Shown: piece after piece, positions 27,335-35,094 of the stretch
How the letters are laid out: the number at the start of each line of letters is the position of its first letter
Position numbering within the stretch: position 1 is the first letter of the stretch
DNA from: JAIQFF01 sp963788505
GTDB lineage: Bacteria > Acidobacteriota > Terriglobia > Terriglobales > Acidobacteriaceae
Direction of reading: 5' to 3'
DNA length: 64,000 bases
Assembly: GCA_963788505.1 (NCBI GenBank)
Contig: CAWBGY010000005.1
Coordinates: 1,116,001-1,180,000, forward strand
Notes under the pieces: generated by a model
The model's input: only the letters and a program-made list of their open reading frames with translations
Database searches by the model: none
Told to the model about the DNA's origin: nothing
Translations under genes and position numbers: made by a program

Positions 27335-27361
27335 GCCGATTCTGGCCAGACCGCCGTTCCC

Positions 27362-27395
27362 GCCCCGACCTGCCACGCAGGCTCGGGGCTTTCTC
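27362..27395 (+). terminator. Rho-independent terminator of the pilin operon
   Basis: The stem GCCCCGA-CCTG pairs with CAGG-C-TCGGGGC around the loop CCACG and is followed by TTTCTCTT. It begins 28 bases after the pilX-like stop. Confidence 0.75.
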
Positions 27396-27396
27396 T

Positions 27397-27618
27397 TCAG
27401 CGGACGGCCGACGCCCGGGTCGGCGGGGCCACGCAACTCGCCGTAATCACCACTCCGTCGCACAGGAACTTGCCGTCCGGACGCTGCGTGCATGGCCGGG
27501 TGAAACTCTGGATGTTGACCCTGACGCAGGCTGCTGGTATCACCAGGCCTGTGCGTCGCACGTGAACACATCCCGTCAACGACAATAAGGCCGCGAGAAG
27601 GACGATCTTGCTCACCAC
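27397..27618 (-). CDS. Small lipoprotein, function unknown
   Basis: A putative 73-aa lipoprotein. The signal segment VVSKIVLLAALLSLTGC carries a good lipobox (LTGC). The mature part has three further cysteines (CVRVN, PCTQR, FLCDG, ASC) that could form disulfides. GTG 27618 is chosen because AGGAG precedes it by seven bases and it opens directly into the signal peptide; a longer frame back to 27678 adds a charged stretch that would spoil it. It converges on the pilin operon, with the terminator between. It is short, so the coding call rests mainly on the signal peptide and ribosome site. Confidence 0.5.
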   Translation of the reverse strand: MVSKIVLLAALLSLTGCVHVRRTGLVIPAACVRVNIQSFTRPCTQRPDGKFLCDGVVITASCVAPPTRASAVR

Positions 27619-27791
27619 CGCTACGCTCCTGTCTGCTTTCCGACGCTGCACTTGCCGATTCCATGAATTCATCGGCAACTTCCGGCCTGCGCTTTAACCT
27701 GCACCCGCAAGCGGCAGCATGAGGGCGGCGGCCCTCCCATCCGCGGTCTTCCCGTGTATCATCGGGAGAAACCAATTGAGGAGGAATGCTC

Positions 27792-28403
27792 TTGCCTCAG
27801 ATCAGCGCCTTATTTTGGGATGTCGGTGGAGTGATGCTCACGAACGCCTGGGACCGCTCCCAAAGGGAGCGCGCGCTCGTGCAATTCAAGCTGGACGAAG
27901 CCGAGTTCATGGATCGCCACGAGATGCTGGTTTCTTCCCTGGAGCGGGGCAAGATCGGCTTCGACGAATATCTGGATCGCACTATCTTCTATCGTCCTCG
28001 GCCCTTTGCCCGGGAAGTTTTCAAGGACTACGTGTTTTCCCTGTCGCAACCGCACCGCGAAGTGCTGGCCGTGGCCGAACAATTGGCCAAATCAGGCAAG
28101 TATTTCATGGCGACCATCAACAATGAGTCCACGGAGTTGAACCAGTACCGTATTCAGACCTTCGGGCTGCGCGAGATTTTTTCTGTGTTTATCAGTTCCT
28201 GCTTTGTGGGTTTACGCAAGCCGGAAGGAGGCATTTACCGGCTGGCCCTGGAAGTGACGCAGCAGTCGCCGCAAGAATGCTGCTTCATCGACGACCGCGC
28301 CCTGAACCTCGAGGCCGCGCGGCAACTGGGAATGCACACCATTGAAATGCACGACGTGGAACAGTTGCGGCGGGACTTGCGGAAGCTGGAAGTGGAAGTC
28401 TGA
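27792..28403 (+). CDS. HAD-family hydrolase (HAD-IA type)
   Basis: A cytoplasmic phosphatase/dehalogenase-like enzyme, about 203 aa. Motif I is FWDVGGVML, with the nucleophile Asp. Motif II corresponds to the TINNES region. Motif III Lys is in GLRKPEGGIYRLAL, and motif IV is CCFIDDRALNLEAARQLG. The Shine-Dalgarno AGGAGG (27779-27784) is one base from ATG 27786 but seven bases from TTG 27792, so the TTG is the better start. The substrate is unknown; relatives act on small phosphorylated metabolites. It is a single gene, with no clear link to the flanking lipoprotein and SnoaL-like genes. Confidence 0.82.
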   Translation: MPQISALFWDVGGVMLTNAWDRSQRERALVQFKLDEAEFMDRHEMLVSSLERGKIGFDEYLDRTIFYRPRPFAREVFKDYVFSLSQPHREVLAVAEQLAKSGKYFMATINNESTELNQYRIQTFGLREIFSVFISSCFVGLRKPEGGIYRLALEVTQQSPQECCFIDDRALNLEAARQLGMHTIEMHDVEQLRRDLRKLEVEV

Positions 28404-28462
28404 TTCCCTGATCTCGACGATCCGTCGACCTGACGGCATTCGTGTTACATAAACCCGGCGTC

Positions 28463-29338
28463 CTAGAGCTTGCGCGGCGGCCCGGCAGCCGGTTTACCCA
28501 AGATTACGCCGGGTTTAGCGAGCGCTTCGTTGACTCCAAGGCTCAAGTCGCTGGACCAGCTATCGGCCGCAATCTTCCAATCGCCGTTTGCCTGCCGGTT
28601 CAGAATGACCAAATATTTGCCGCGTTCCTCGCGACGCTTGCCCATGGCGACCGGGATCAGGGACTTGCAGCGTCCGACTTCATAACCGAAGTCGCTGAAT
28701 AGTTCCGCGCGCAGCGGATCCAGTTCCACTTCGCTCATCCCGGCATCGAGCAGCCCGAAGAAAAATTCGCGAATGGCCGCCGCGCCGCGCACCACCGGAA
28801 CATTCGGCCGCAGCACCGTGGCATCCGGAACGTACAGGTCGACCAGATCGTCCAGTTGTTTGGTGTTGCAGGCCATCGCCCAATCCTGAGTCACTTTGCG
28901 AAGAGCAATCTCCGCCCGGCTCAAGGACGCTCCACCGAGCGGGGCCCGTACCCGGGCAACCTCTCGACCGCCAGCGCCCCCGCCGGCCATTCGCAGATCT
29001 GGACTTGCCCCCTGCTCGAAGCCGCCAGCGTTGGAGAAATAGTGGTGGTGATAATGATGATGGTAGTGGTGGTCACCGGGCGGTTCGGGTACGGGCTTGG
29101 GATTCGACCGCGCGCCTTCCACTCCGTCCGATGCTTTCGCCAGCGGGACACCGCAGCTGGCGCAGAAGCTGTTTCCCTTGCGATTGGCGCTTCCACAAGC
29201 CGTGCAAGTCTGGCGGACGGCGCTTTCAGATTCAGAGTTCACGTTCACGGATTCTTCCACGCTTTGCTCCAGGGCAAACCGCTGCATGGCCTGGAGCACG
29301 GCAGCCTTCGATTGAACGACCAGTTTGGGATCATTCAT
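28463..29338 (-). CDS. Zinc-ribbon / His-rich linker / SnoaL-like domain protein
   Basis: About 291 aa. The N-terminal helix (LVVQSKAAVLQAMQRFALEQSVEESV) is followed by a zinc ribbon, CTACGSANRKGNSFCASCG (two CxxC pairs). A linker then contains the run HHYHHHYHHHY, a possible metal-binding patch. The C-terminal half (about residues 165-285) is a SnoaL/DUF4440-like fold: ALRKVTQDWAMACNTKQLDDLVDLYVPDATVLRPN ... GKYLVILNRQANGDWKIAADSWSSD. Such folds often bind small ligands or act as ketosteroid-isomerase-like enzymes. ATG 29338 is preferred because residues further upstream lack a pattern. No signal peptide is visible, so it is probably cytoplasmic. Confidence 0.7.
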   Translation of the reverse strand: MNDPKLVVQSKAAVLQAMQRFALEQSVEESVNVNSESESAVRQTCTACGSANRKGNSFCASCGVPLAKASDGVEGARSNPKPVPEPPGDHHYHHHYHHHYFSNAGGFEQGASPDLRMAGGGAGGREVARVRAPLGGASLSRAEIALRKVTQDWAMACNTKQLDDLVDLYVPDATVLRPNVPVVRGAAAIREFFFGLLDAGMSEVELDPLRAELFSDFGYEVGRCKSLIPVAMGKRREERGKYLVILNRQANGDWKIAADSWSSDLSLGVNEALAKPGVILGKPAAGPPRKL

Positions 29339-29445
29339 GCCGTACCTGAGTCCCCGGTCCAAACTTGCGGGAAGGCGAGACTTCCGATCCAGGACTTGAG
29401 ATCCAAGACAGCCACCGGCCTCGCCCATTCTAGTCGAAAACTTTC

Positions 29446-29898
29446 CTAGCGGCTGGAAAACTCCACCTTGGCCTCGGACTCCGTGGGTACACCGTTGCAC
29501 AAGGCGGGACGATAACGCCAGAATCTTACCGCATCGAGGATGGTTCGGTCTTCGTTGGGCCCGGCGCTTTCCAGAATCAGCGCGCTATGCACGCGGCCAT
29601 CCGTCCCAATGATGAAGCTGACGCTGGCTTTCGCATTCAGGTCAGTCTCCTCCAGTAGAGGATCGGGCGTGGCCAGGGCTTGCGGCGGTTGCACCGCTCC
29701 GCACGCCTCCCGAATGGCGGGGCGTTCCAGGGCAGCAAATTCCGAGTCGTGTACGGCCGAACCCCACAAGTGATTTTCCCACTTGGCCAGAGGAGTTTGC
29801 CCCCCTGTGGTCCGCGCTGGTACCGAATCAACCGCGGCCACGCACAGGGCCGGTGCCGAAACCATCAAGACCAGAATCCACAGTTTCCGCATCAGCAT
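29446..29898 (-). CDS. Periplasmic TonB C-terminal-domain-like protein
   Basis: About 150 aa. MLMRKLWILVLMVSAPALCVAAVDS is a signal peptide or N-terminal anchor. The C-terminal 80 residues read as a TonB-C-like fold: DLNAKASVSFIIGTDGRVHSALILESAGPNEDRTILDAVRFWRYRPALCNGVPTESEAKVEFSS, with the characteristic V.F.I..DG.V....I..S...D..ILDAV..WRY.PA pattern. It lacks the proline-rich linker of true TonB, so it may be a periplasmic partner or a decayed TonB. GAGAGC immediately before ATG 29898 supports the start. The TonB-dependent receptor gene begins 430 bases away on the other strand. Confidence 0.68.
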   Translation of the reverse strand: MLMRKLWILVLMVSAPALCVAAVDSVPARTTGGQTPLAKWENHLWGSAVHDSEFAALERPAIREACGAVQPPQALATPDPLLEETDLNAKASVSFIIGTDGRVHSALILESAGPNEDRTILDAVRFWRYRPALCNGVPTESEAKVEFSSR

Positions 29899-30129
29899 GC
29901 TCTCATTTCCCTGGGGAAGGTGGCGCACCAGCCGCGCTCCCCATATACCCGGTGTGGCAATCGGCGGGCCAGGACAGATCGCGCAAGTAATTGATAGTAA
30001 ACACTTTACATTCGAGCTTGGGATCGACTGAAGGGCCGTGGATGAAAACAGTTGCAGCTATGAAGTAGACCTGTGGCCGCGGTCAAGACGATTAAAGAAT
30101 GAGGTGAGGTCGGCACGCCAGGATTGAAT

Positions 30130-30315
30130 CTTGTGCCTTGGAGAATTCAGCGGTGATCGGATGCCCGCTGCCAGGGGGATGGGACTTCTGAGGCGATTTG
30201 CGCCAACGCCGTAATGTATCATCCAAGCTGATTTTTTAATGCATGTGACGCCAGTCGTCAGCTTGCGACTGCGGGCCGAGTCGGAGGATCAACCTGCTTC
30301 GTAGACTTTCATCGT
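30130..30315 (+). promoter_or_regulatory. Possible degenerate cobalamin-riboswitch-like leader
   Basis: The 434-base gap before the TonB receptor has no gene. Elements in the order of a cobalamin riboswitch can be picked out: TGTGCC (about 30135), GAGAATTCAGCGGTGATCGG and CCCGCTGCC (30151-30182), GCCAACGCCGTAATG (about 30212), and GAGTCGGAGGATCAACCTGC just before 30300 (compare the B12-box GAGTCAGGA-ACCTGCC). Each match is imperfect and the core CCCCGCAACTG is poor. I could not fold it. The downstream gene is a BtuB-like receptor, which fits the idea. Confidence 0.3.
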
Positions 30316-30332
30316 TATTCCGGCCGTCGTCG

Positions 30333-32631
30333 TTGGCTCTCCGATTCCTGTTGACCGCTGGTCTTGGGCTGGTTCTGCCACAAGTCCTGCAATCTCAGGA
30401 ACCGGTGCGGCTCCAGCTTTCCGGCGTGGTCACCGATCAGACCGGCGCGACGATTGTTGCCGCTAAAGTGGACTTCACCAGTGGATCCTTTTCGGCGACG
30501 CAGGTCACCGACAACAGAGGCGGTTTTGTATTTTCCGCGCTGCCGGCCGAGTCCGGAGTAGTGAAAGTTTCCGCCGCCGGATTTCAGGGTCAAACGGTGG
30601 ACTGGCACGGCGGCACCGGTCTTCTCCAGATCGTGTTGCTGCCCGCCTCGGCGGCCGAGCAGGTTACGGTCACGGCCAACCGTACGGGCGTTCGGGTAAT
30701 TGAGAACGCAACCAGCGTCACCCTCCTTTCAGCTCCGGATCTGGATACCACGGCTGCGTTCCGGACTGACGACATTCTGCGCCAGGTACCGGGTTTCAGC
30801 CTCTTTCGTCGTACCACCAGTCGCACGGCGAACCCGACCGCGCAAGGCGTCTCGCTGCGGGGTCTGGGCGGGAGCGGCACCAGCCGTGCCCTGGTGCTCA
30901 GCGACGGATTCCCTCTGAACGATCCCTTTGGCGGATGGGTTTACTGGGACCGGGTTCCGCGCGTGAGCATTGGCAGCATCGAAGTGGCCAGCGGCGGGGC
31001 TTCACATCTCTATGGGTCAGACGCACTGGGTGGAGTCATAAATATTCTCCGGGCGCCCGTGAACCGGGATGCGATTTCGCTCGAAGCCGCCTACGGAAAC
31101 GAGAACTCCCCCGATCTCTCTTTGGCGGCCAGCAGAAGCGTGGGTCCGTGGGCCGTCGGCCTGGCCTCGGAACTTTTCCGCACCGACGGTTATATCGCCG
31201 TGCCCTCTGACTTGAGGGGCGCGGTGGATACGCCGGTGAACTCGCAAGATGCAAGCGGTGACCTCACCGTGCAGCGCAAGTTCAGCGATCGCGGCTCTGT
31301 CTTCGTTCGGGGATCGCTGTTCGGCGAATCGCGGCACAACGGCACTCCTCTGCAAACCAACAGCACCACCATTCGCGAACTCGATCTGGGCGGCAACTGG
31401 GACGGGCGAGAGCTGGGCGCCTTCGAGCTGCATGCTTATGCCAGCCGTCAGAGTCTGAACCAGTCATTCTCGTCAATCGCGTCCGACCGCAACAGCGAGA
31501 ACCTGACTCGTACCCAGGTCGTTCCCGCCCAGCAAGTCGGATTTTCCGTCCAATGGCAGCACTCCGTGGGAACCCGGCAACACATGGTGGCGGGCGTCGA
31601 GGAAGCAGACGTGCACGGCCAAACCGATGAGCAGGGATATTTCGGAGGCAATCCCACCAGCACCTCAGCGGGCGGAGGGCGAGAGGTGAACTGGGGGGCC
31701 TACTTCGAGGACATTATTCGCGTTACCCCGGATTGGCTGCTGACGGCCAGCGGACGAGTGGACCACTGGGAAAACTTCGATGCGTTCGCGCCCGCCAATC
31801 CCGCGCAGGCGGTCGGCGCGGCTCCGCTGCCCGATCGCAGCGAGACCTTCTTCAGCCCGCGCCTGGCGTTGCTGCACCGGCTCACTCGCAACGTATCTCT
31901 CACAGCTTCCGGCTACCGCGCGTTCCGCGCTCCGACCTTGAACGAACTCTATCGCGGTTTTCGCGCCGGCAACGTGTTCACCGAGGCCAACCCCAACCTT
32001 CGCGCGGAACGACTGACCGGCGCGGAAGGCGGCGCCATTGTGACCGGCTGGAATCAGCGTTTGATGCTGCGAGGCAATTTCTTCTGGAACCGGATTACCC
32101 GCCCCGTGGCCAACGTCACGCTGACCACAACTCCCAACCTGATCACGCGGCAGCGCCTGAATCTGGGAAGCACCCGTTCCCAGGGCCTGGAACTGGAAGC
32201 TCAGCGGACATGTGAGCAATTCGGTGCTGGTCTCGGGCGGCTACGAATACACCGATGCCACGGTGACTGGTTTCACCGTCGATCCAGCCCTGGCCGGCCT
32301 GAATCCAAGTCTGGTGGGCCTCGACGTTCCGCAAGTTCCCCGCCATCAGTTCACTTTCCAGACCAGCTACTCCCGCCCTTACATTCTCCTCGCGGTACAG
32401 GGCCGCTTCGGGGGCAACCAGTTCGACGACGATCAGAACACCCTGTTGCTCAGGCGTTATTTCGTCCTCGACGCCAGCGCGTCGCACACGCTGCGTCCCG
32501 GGGTGCAATTGTTTGTGGCGGTGGAGAATCTGACCAACCGGCGTTACGACGTGGGACGAACCCCGGTGCTGACCGTCGGTCCGCCGATTCTCGCCCGCGC
32601 CGGTCTCCGGCTGCAATTCGGCCAGAGATAG
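30333..32631 (+). pseudogene. TonB-dependent outer-membrane receptor, interrupted by a frameshift
   Basis: A receptor of about 765 aa if one base is removed. The start is TTG 30333 with a signal peptide (LLTAGLGLVLPQVLQSQ). A carboxypeptidase-regulatory-like domain follows (residues about 28-105). The plug domain contains TDDILRQVPGFSLFRRTT, GVSLRGLGGSGTSRALVLSDGFPLNDPFGGWVYW and VASGGASHLYGSDALGGVINI, a BtuB-like pattern. The barrel runs to QGLELEAQR at about 32207, where the frame is lost. It resumes in the next frame as VSNSVLVSGGYEYTDATV and ends NRRYDVGRTPVLTVGPP ... LRLQFGQ at 32631. An extra A in CAGCGGACATG would explain the break. Ligand uncertain; siderophore or cobalamin are the usual options. 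Confidence 0.82.
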
Positions 32632-32754
32632 TCACCCGCTCCAATCCTCTCGGGAGCCCGCCGTCAGCCGTGGCGGCGCGAAGGCGCGGCAATCCCCTGC
32701 TTCGCGACCCGGTGCATCCCGGGGACACGGGACCCAACACGTTCGATCAAATTG

Positions 32755-32919
32755 CTATTGGACGGAACTACCCACTGACGAAAAAACGTTGTTGGCATTG
32801 CTGCCGACCAACCGTATGGTGCCGACCACGATCACCAGAATCACCGCCAGCATCACCGCATATTCGGCGATATCCTGGCCGCGATCCTCCTGCCACAAAT
32901 TACGCACGATGCTCATCAT
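32755..32919 (-). CDS. Flp/Fap-type pilin (type IVb), 54 aa
   Basis: A short gene reading MMSIVRNLWQEDRGQDIAEY and then AVMLAVILVIVVGTIRLVGS, NANNVFSSVGSSVQ. This is the Flp pilin layout: a basic/polar leader with a Gly before the cut site (DRG/QDIAEYAVML), Glu at about +5 followed by Tyr, a single hydrophobic helix and a short polar tail. GAAAGG lies nine bases before the ATG. Flp pilins form Tad pili for tight adherence; other tad genes (cpaF, tadB, rcpA) are not in the window, so this is an isolated copy. It is too short for length-limited gene finding. It runs towards the receptor gene 3' end (convergent). Confidence 0.82.
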   Translation of the reverse strand: MMSIVRNLWQEDRGQDIAEYAVMLAVILVIVVGTIRLVGSNANNVFSSVGSSVQ

Positions 32920-33167
32920 GCTTTCAGCCTTTCTAACGACCAGGCCCGCCTGCGCGAGGCTGACCCAGGGGGAGTTTGTGAGGCAAGGACCTCAAAGGCT
33001 GGTGGGTAAGGCGGCTGGGACTTACCGTGATTGCGTGTGATTCTGCTCTCGCTGAGCAGTCGCTGTCAAGCCAACGGCTGTGGGAAATATTTTTCTGGAG
33101 TAAGCGTGGGTGCCAAAGCCGAAGGGGCCAAGATATCCCAAGGAGGCTGAAACAGCGGGAAGGGTGG

Positions 33168-33708
33168 CTAGGGAAATACCTCGGCTTCTTTGAACGAAAC
33201 GCCAAGGCTATCCTTGGTCGAGATGATCGGGGGACGAACGATTTGCCAATCAATCTTCAGCCCGGGATCGTTCCAGGCGATCGTGCGCTCCGCGCCCGGA
33301 TCATAGAAGTCAGTGGCTTTGTAAAATACGTGGGCATTCTTCGACAACACGCGGAATCCGTGGGCAAACCCCGGAGGGATCCACAGCATTTGCTGCTTGG
33401 CCTCCGAAAGTTCGAGGCCGGACCATCTCCCGAAAGCCGGCGAACTGCGCCGCAAATCCACGGTCACGTCGAGAATCTTTCCCACCACGACCCGGACCAG
33501 CTTACCTTGGGGCCCGCAGCTGATAGTGCAGGCCCCGCACCACATTGCCCGTCGAAAACGAGTGATTGTCCTGGACAAAGCGCTCCCGGATGCCCGCTTC
33601 CGCCATGGTCCTTTCGTTGTAACTTTCCAGGAAGAACCCTCGGGCGTCACGAAACACGTTGGGTTCGAGAATGAGTAACCCGGGCAACGCACCGTCGATG
33701 ACCTTCAT
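33168..33708 (-). pseudogene. rfbC: dTDP-4-dehydrorhamnose 3,5-epimerase RfbC, frameshifted
   Basis: Two frames make one RfbC of about 180 aa. The N-terminal part starts at ATG 33708 (MKVIDGALPGLLILEPNVFRD, then RGFFLESYNERTMAEAGI and FVQDNHSFSTGNVVRGLHYQL) and stops at about 33502. The C-terminal part continues in another frame with PQGKLVRVVVGKILDVTVDLRRSSPAFG and IPPGFAHGFRVLS, ending at 33168. The catalytic His (in GLHYQ) and the Tyr region (DFYDPGAER) are on opposite sides of the break, in a run of four Cs near 33510-33514. The enzyme epimerises the dTDP-4-keto-sugar in L-rhamnose synthesis. It lies 25 bases after rfbA; rfbB and rfbD are absent. Confidence 0.85.
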
Positions 33709-33733
33709 GGTCAAGATGATCGCTGAAAAGGCT

Positions 33734-34640
33734 TCAGAACACCTTCTCCCGCAGTAATTGTTGCAAGTATATGCCGTAGCCATTGCCCTTCATCAAGGAC
33801 GCCGTGTCCTCCAGTTGCTGGGCCGAAATGTATCCATAGCGAAATGCAATCTCTTCCGGACACGCAACCATCAGCCCCTGCCGGGTTTCGATGGTTTGTA
33901 TGAAGAGCGAAGCTTCCAGCATGGCCTGGTGAGTCCCGGTGTCCAGCCACGCCATGCCCCGGCCCATGACCACCACTTCCAGCTGTCCGCGCTTTAAGTA
34001 TGCCTTGTTCACGTCGGTGATTTCGAGCTCGCCGCGGGCGGACGGCTGCAAAGATTGGGCGATGTCCAGCACTTGATTGTCGTAGAAATAAAGTCCGGTG
34101 ACGGCATAGCGCGATTTCGGCGCCTTGGGCTTCTCTTCCAGGCTCAATGCTTTGCCCTGCGGGTCGAATTCCACCACGCCATAGCGCTCGGGATCCTGCA
34201 CCGGATAAGCAAATATCCGCGCACCCGATCCCTGCTGCGCGGCTTGCAAAACGGTCTTGGCGAGGTCGTGTCCATAGAAAATATTGTCGCCCAATACCAG
34301 GGCGCAACCTGAGGAGCCGATAAATTCCCGGCCCACCAGGAATGCCTGCGCGATCCCTTCCGGCCGAGGCTGCACTGCGTACTGGAAGTTCAGACCGAAG
34401 CGCGCCACCATCCCCCAGTAGTTGTTCAAACCGGGATACGTCCTGGGGCGTGGCGATGATCAGAATGTCCCGAATCCCCGCCAGCATCAGCGTGGACAGC
34501 GGGTAATAAATCATGGGCTTGTCATAAATCGGAAGCAGGCTCTTGCCCACGGCATGGGTTACGGGATAGAGGCGCGTACCCGATCCCCCAGCCAGAATGA
34601 TGCCCTTATGCGCGGATTGCCTGAGGCTCGTACTCGACAT
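33734..34640 (-). pseudogene. rfbA: Glucose-1-phosphate thymidylyltransferase RfbA, frameshifted
   Basis: Two frames join into a normal 301-aa RfbA. ATG 34640 starts MSSTSLRQSAHKGIILAGGSGTRLYPVT, carrying the nucleotide-binding GGxGTRL motif and KSLLPIYDKPMIYYPLSTLMLAGI. The frame is lost after SRFEQLLGDG at about 34405-34415. It resumes in the next frame with RFGLNFQYAVQPRPEGIAQAF and continues through ALVLGDNIFYG, EEKPKAPKS, TGLYFYDN and GRGMAWLDTGTH to 33734. Deleting one base in GATGGTGGCGCGC restores it. The enzyme makes dTDP-glucose from glucose-1-phosphate and dTTP, the first step to dTDP-rhamnose. rfbC follows on the same strand. Confidence 0.87.
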
Positions 34641-35094
34641 GCAGGAAAATGGCCGTCCCCGACGTGGCCTTTCGTTTCTTTGAGCGACTGACGTAACAAG
34701 ATTACTGCATCGCCATCCCCGGAAGATAGCTCCCACCCGTGACTGCGCATGTCCCCATCGCATGCAGTCGAGGTAGCCGCATATTGCGTTCTCCCCAGTG
34801 TTTTAGCCTCTAAACGCGCATTCCCTGCACAAGATCCGGCGTAATAGCTGGATCTATTTATGGGTCATCGCCGCTGCAAAACTGCCTCAAGTAACCACGG
34901 TTCCATTTTGGGCATGGCCGTATGGCCGTCGTCCGCATTCACCTCCGGTATCTACCGTGCCGCCAAACCCCAAAGCACACTGCACTTGGCTGCACTATTC
35001 CACGTTTCAGTCAGTTCCCGGATTGGCACTCGGAATGGTGCAGCGAGCTGGTTAATCCCCCGCCGTATGGCCGTACGGCTTTTAGAGGCCTTCC
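34641..35094. other. Divergent intergenic region with repeated GCCGTATGGCCGT motif
   Basis: 454 bases between rfbA and the plus-strand lipoprotein gene with no credible gene. GCCGTATGGCCGT occurs twice (about 34917 and 35062); the second copy runs into the palindrome GCCGTACGGC. A GTAACC word lies at 34891. These could be regulator sites for the divergent genes. Confidence 0.35.

Noticed and set aside
28463..29500. The longest frame (start 29500) for the SnoaL-like protein.
   Set aside because: The first 54 residues have no pattern and would overlap the end of the TonB-like gene; ATG 29338 gives a clean helical N-terminus.
32920..33167. A c-di-GMP riboswitch upstream of the Flp pilin gene.
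   Set aside because: The conserved GEMM core words are not present on the minus strand.
32933..33253. A 106-codon minus-strand frame between the Flp pilin and rfbC.
   Set aside because: Arg/Ser/Pro-rich translation without pattern; it overlaps the rfbC end and has no ribosome site.
35020..35045. A sigma54 promoter (TGGCAC followed by a GC dinucleotide) before the repeat lipoprotein gene.
   Set aside because: The GC element is displaced from the required spacing and TTGC is missing.
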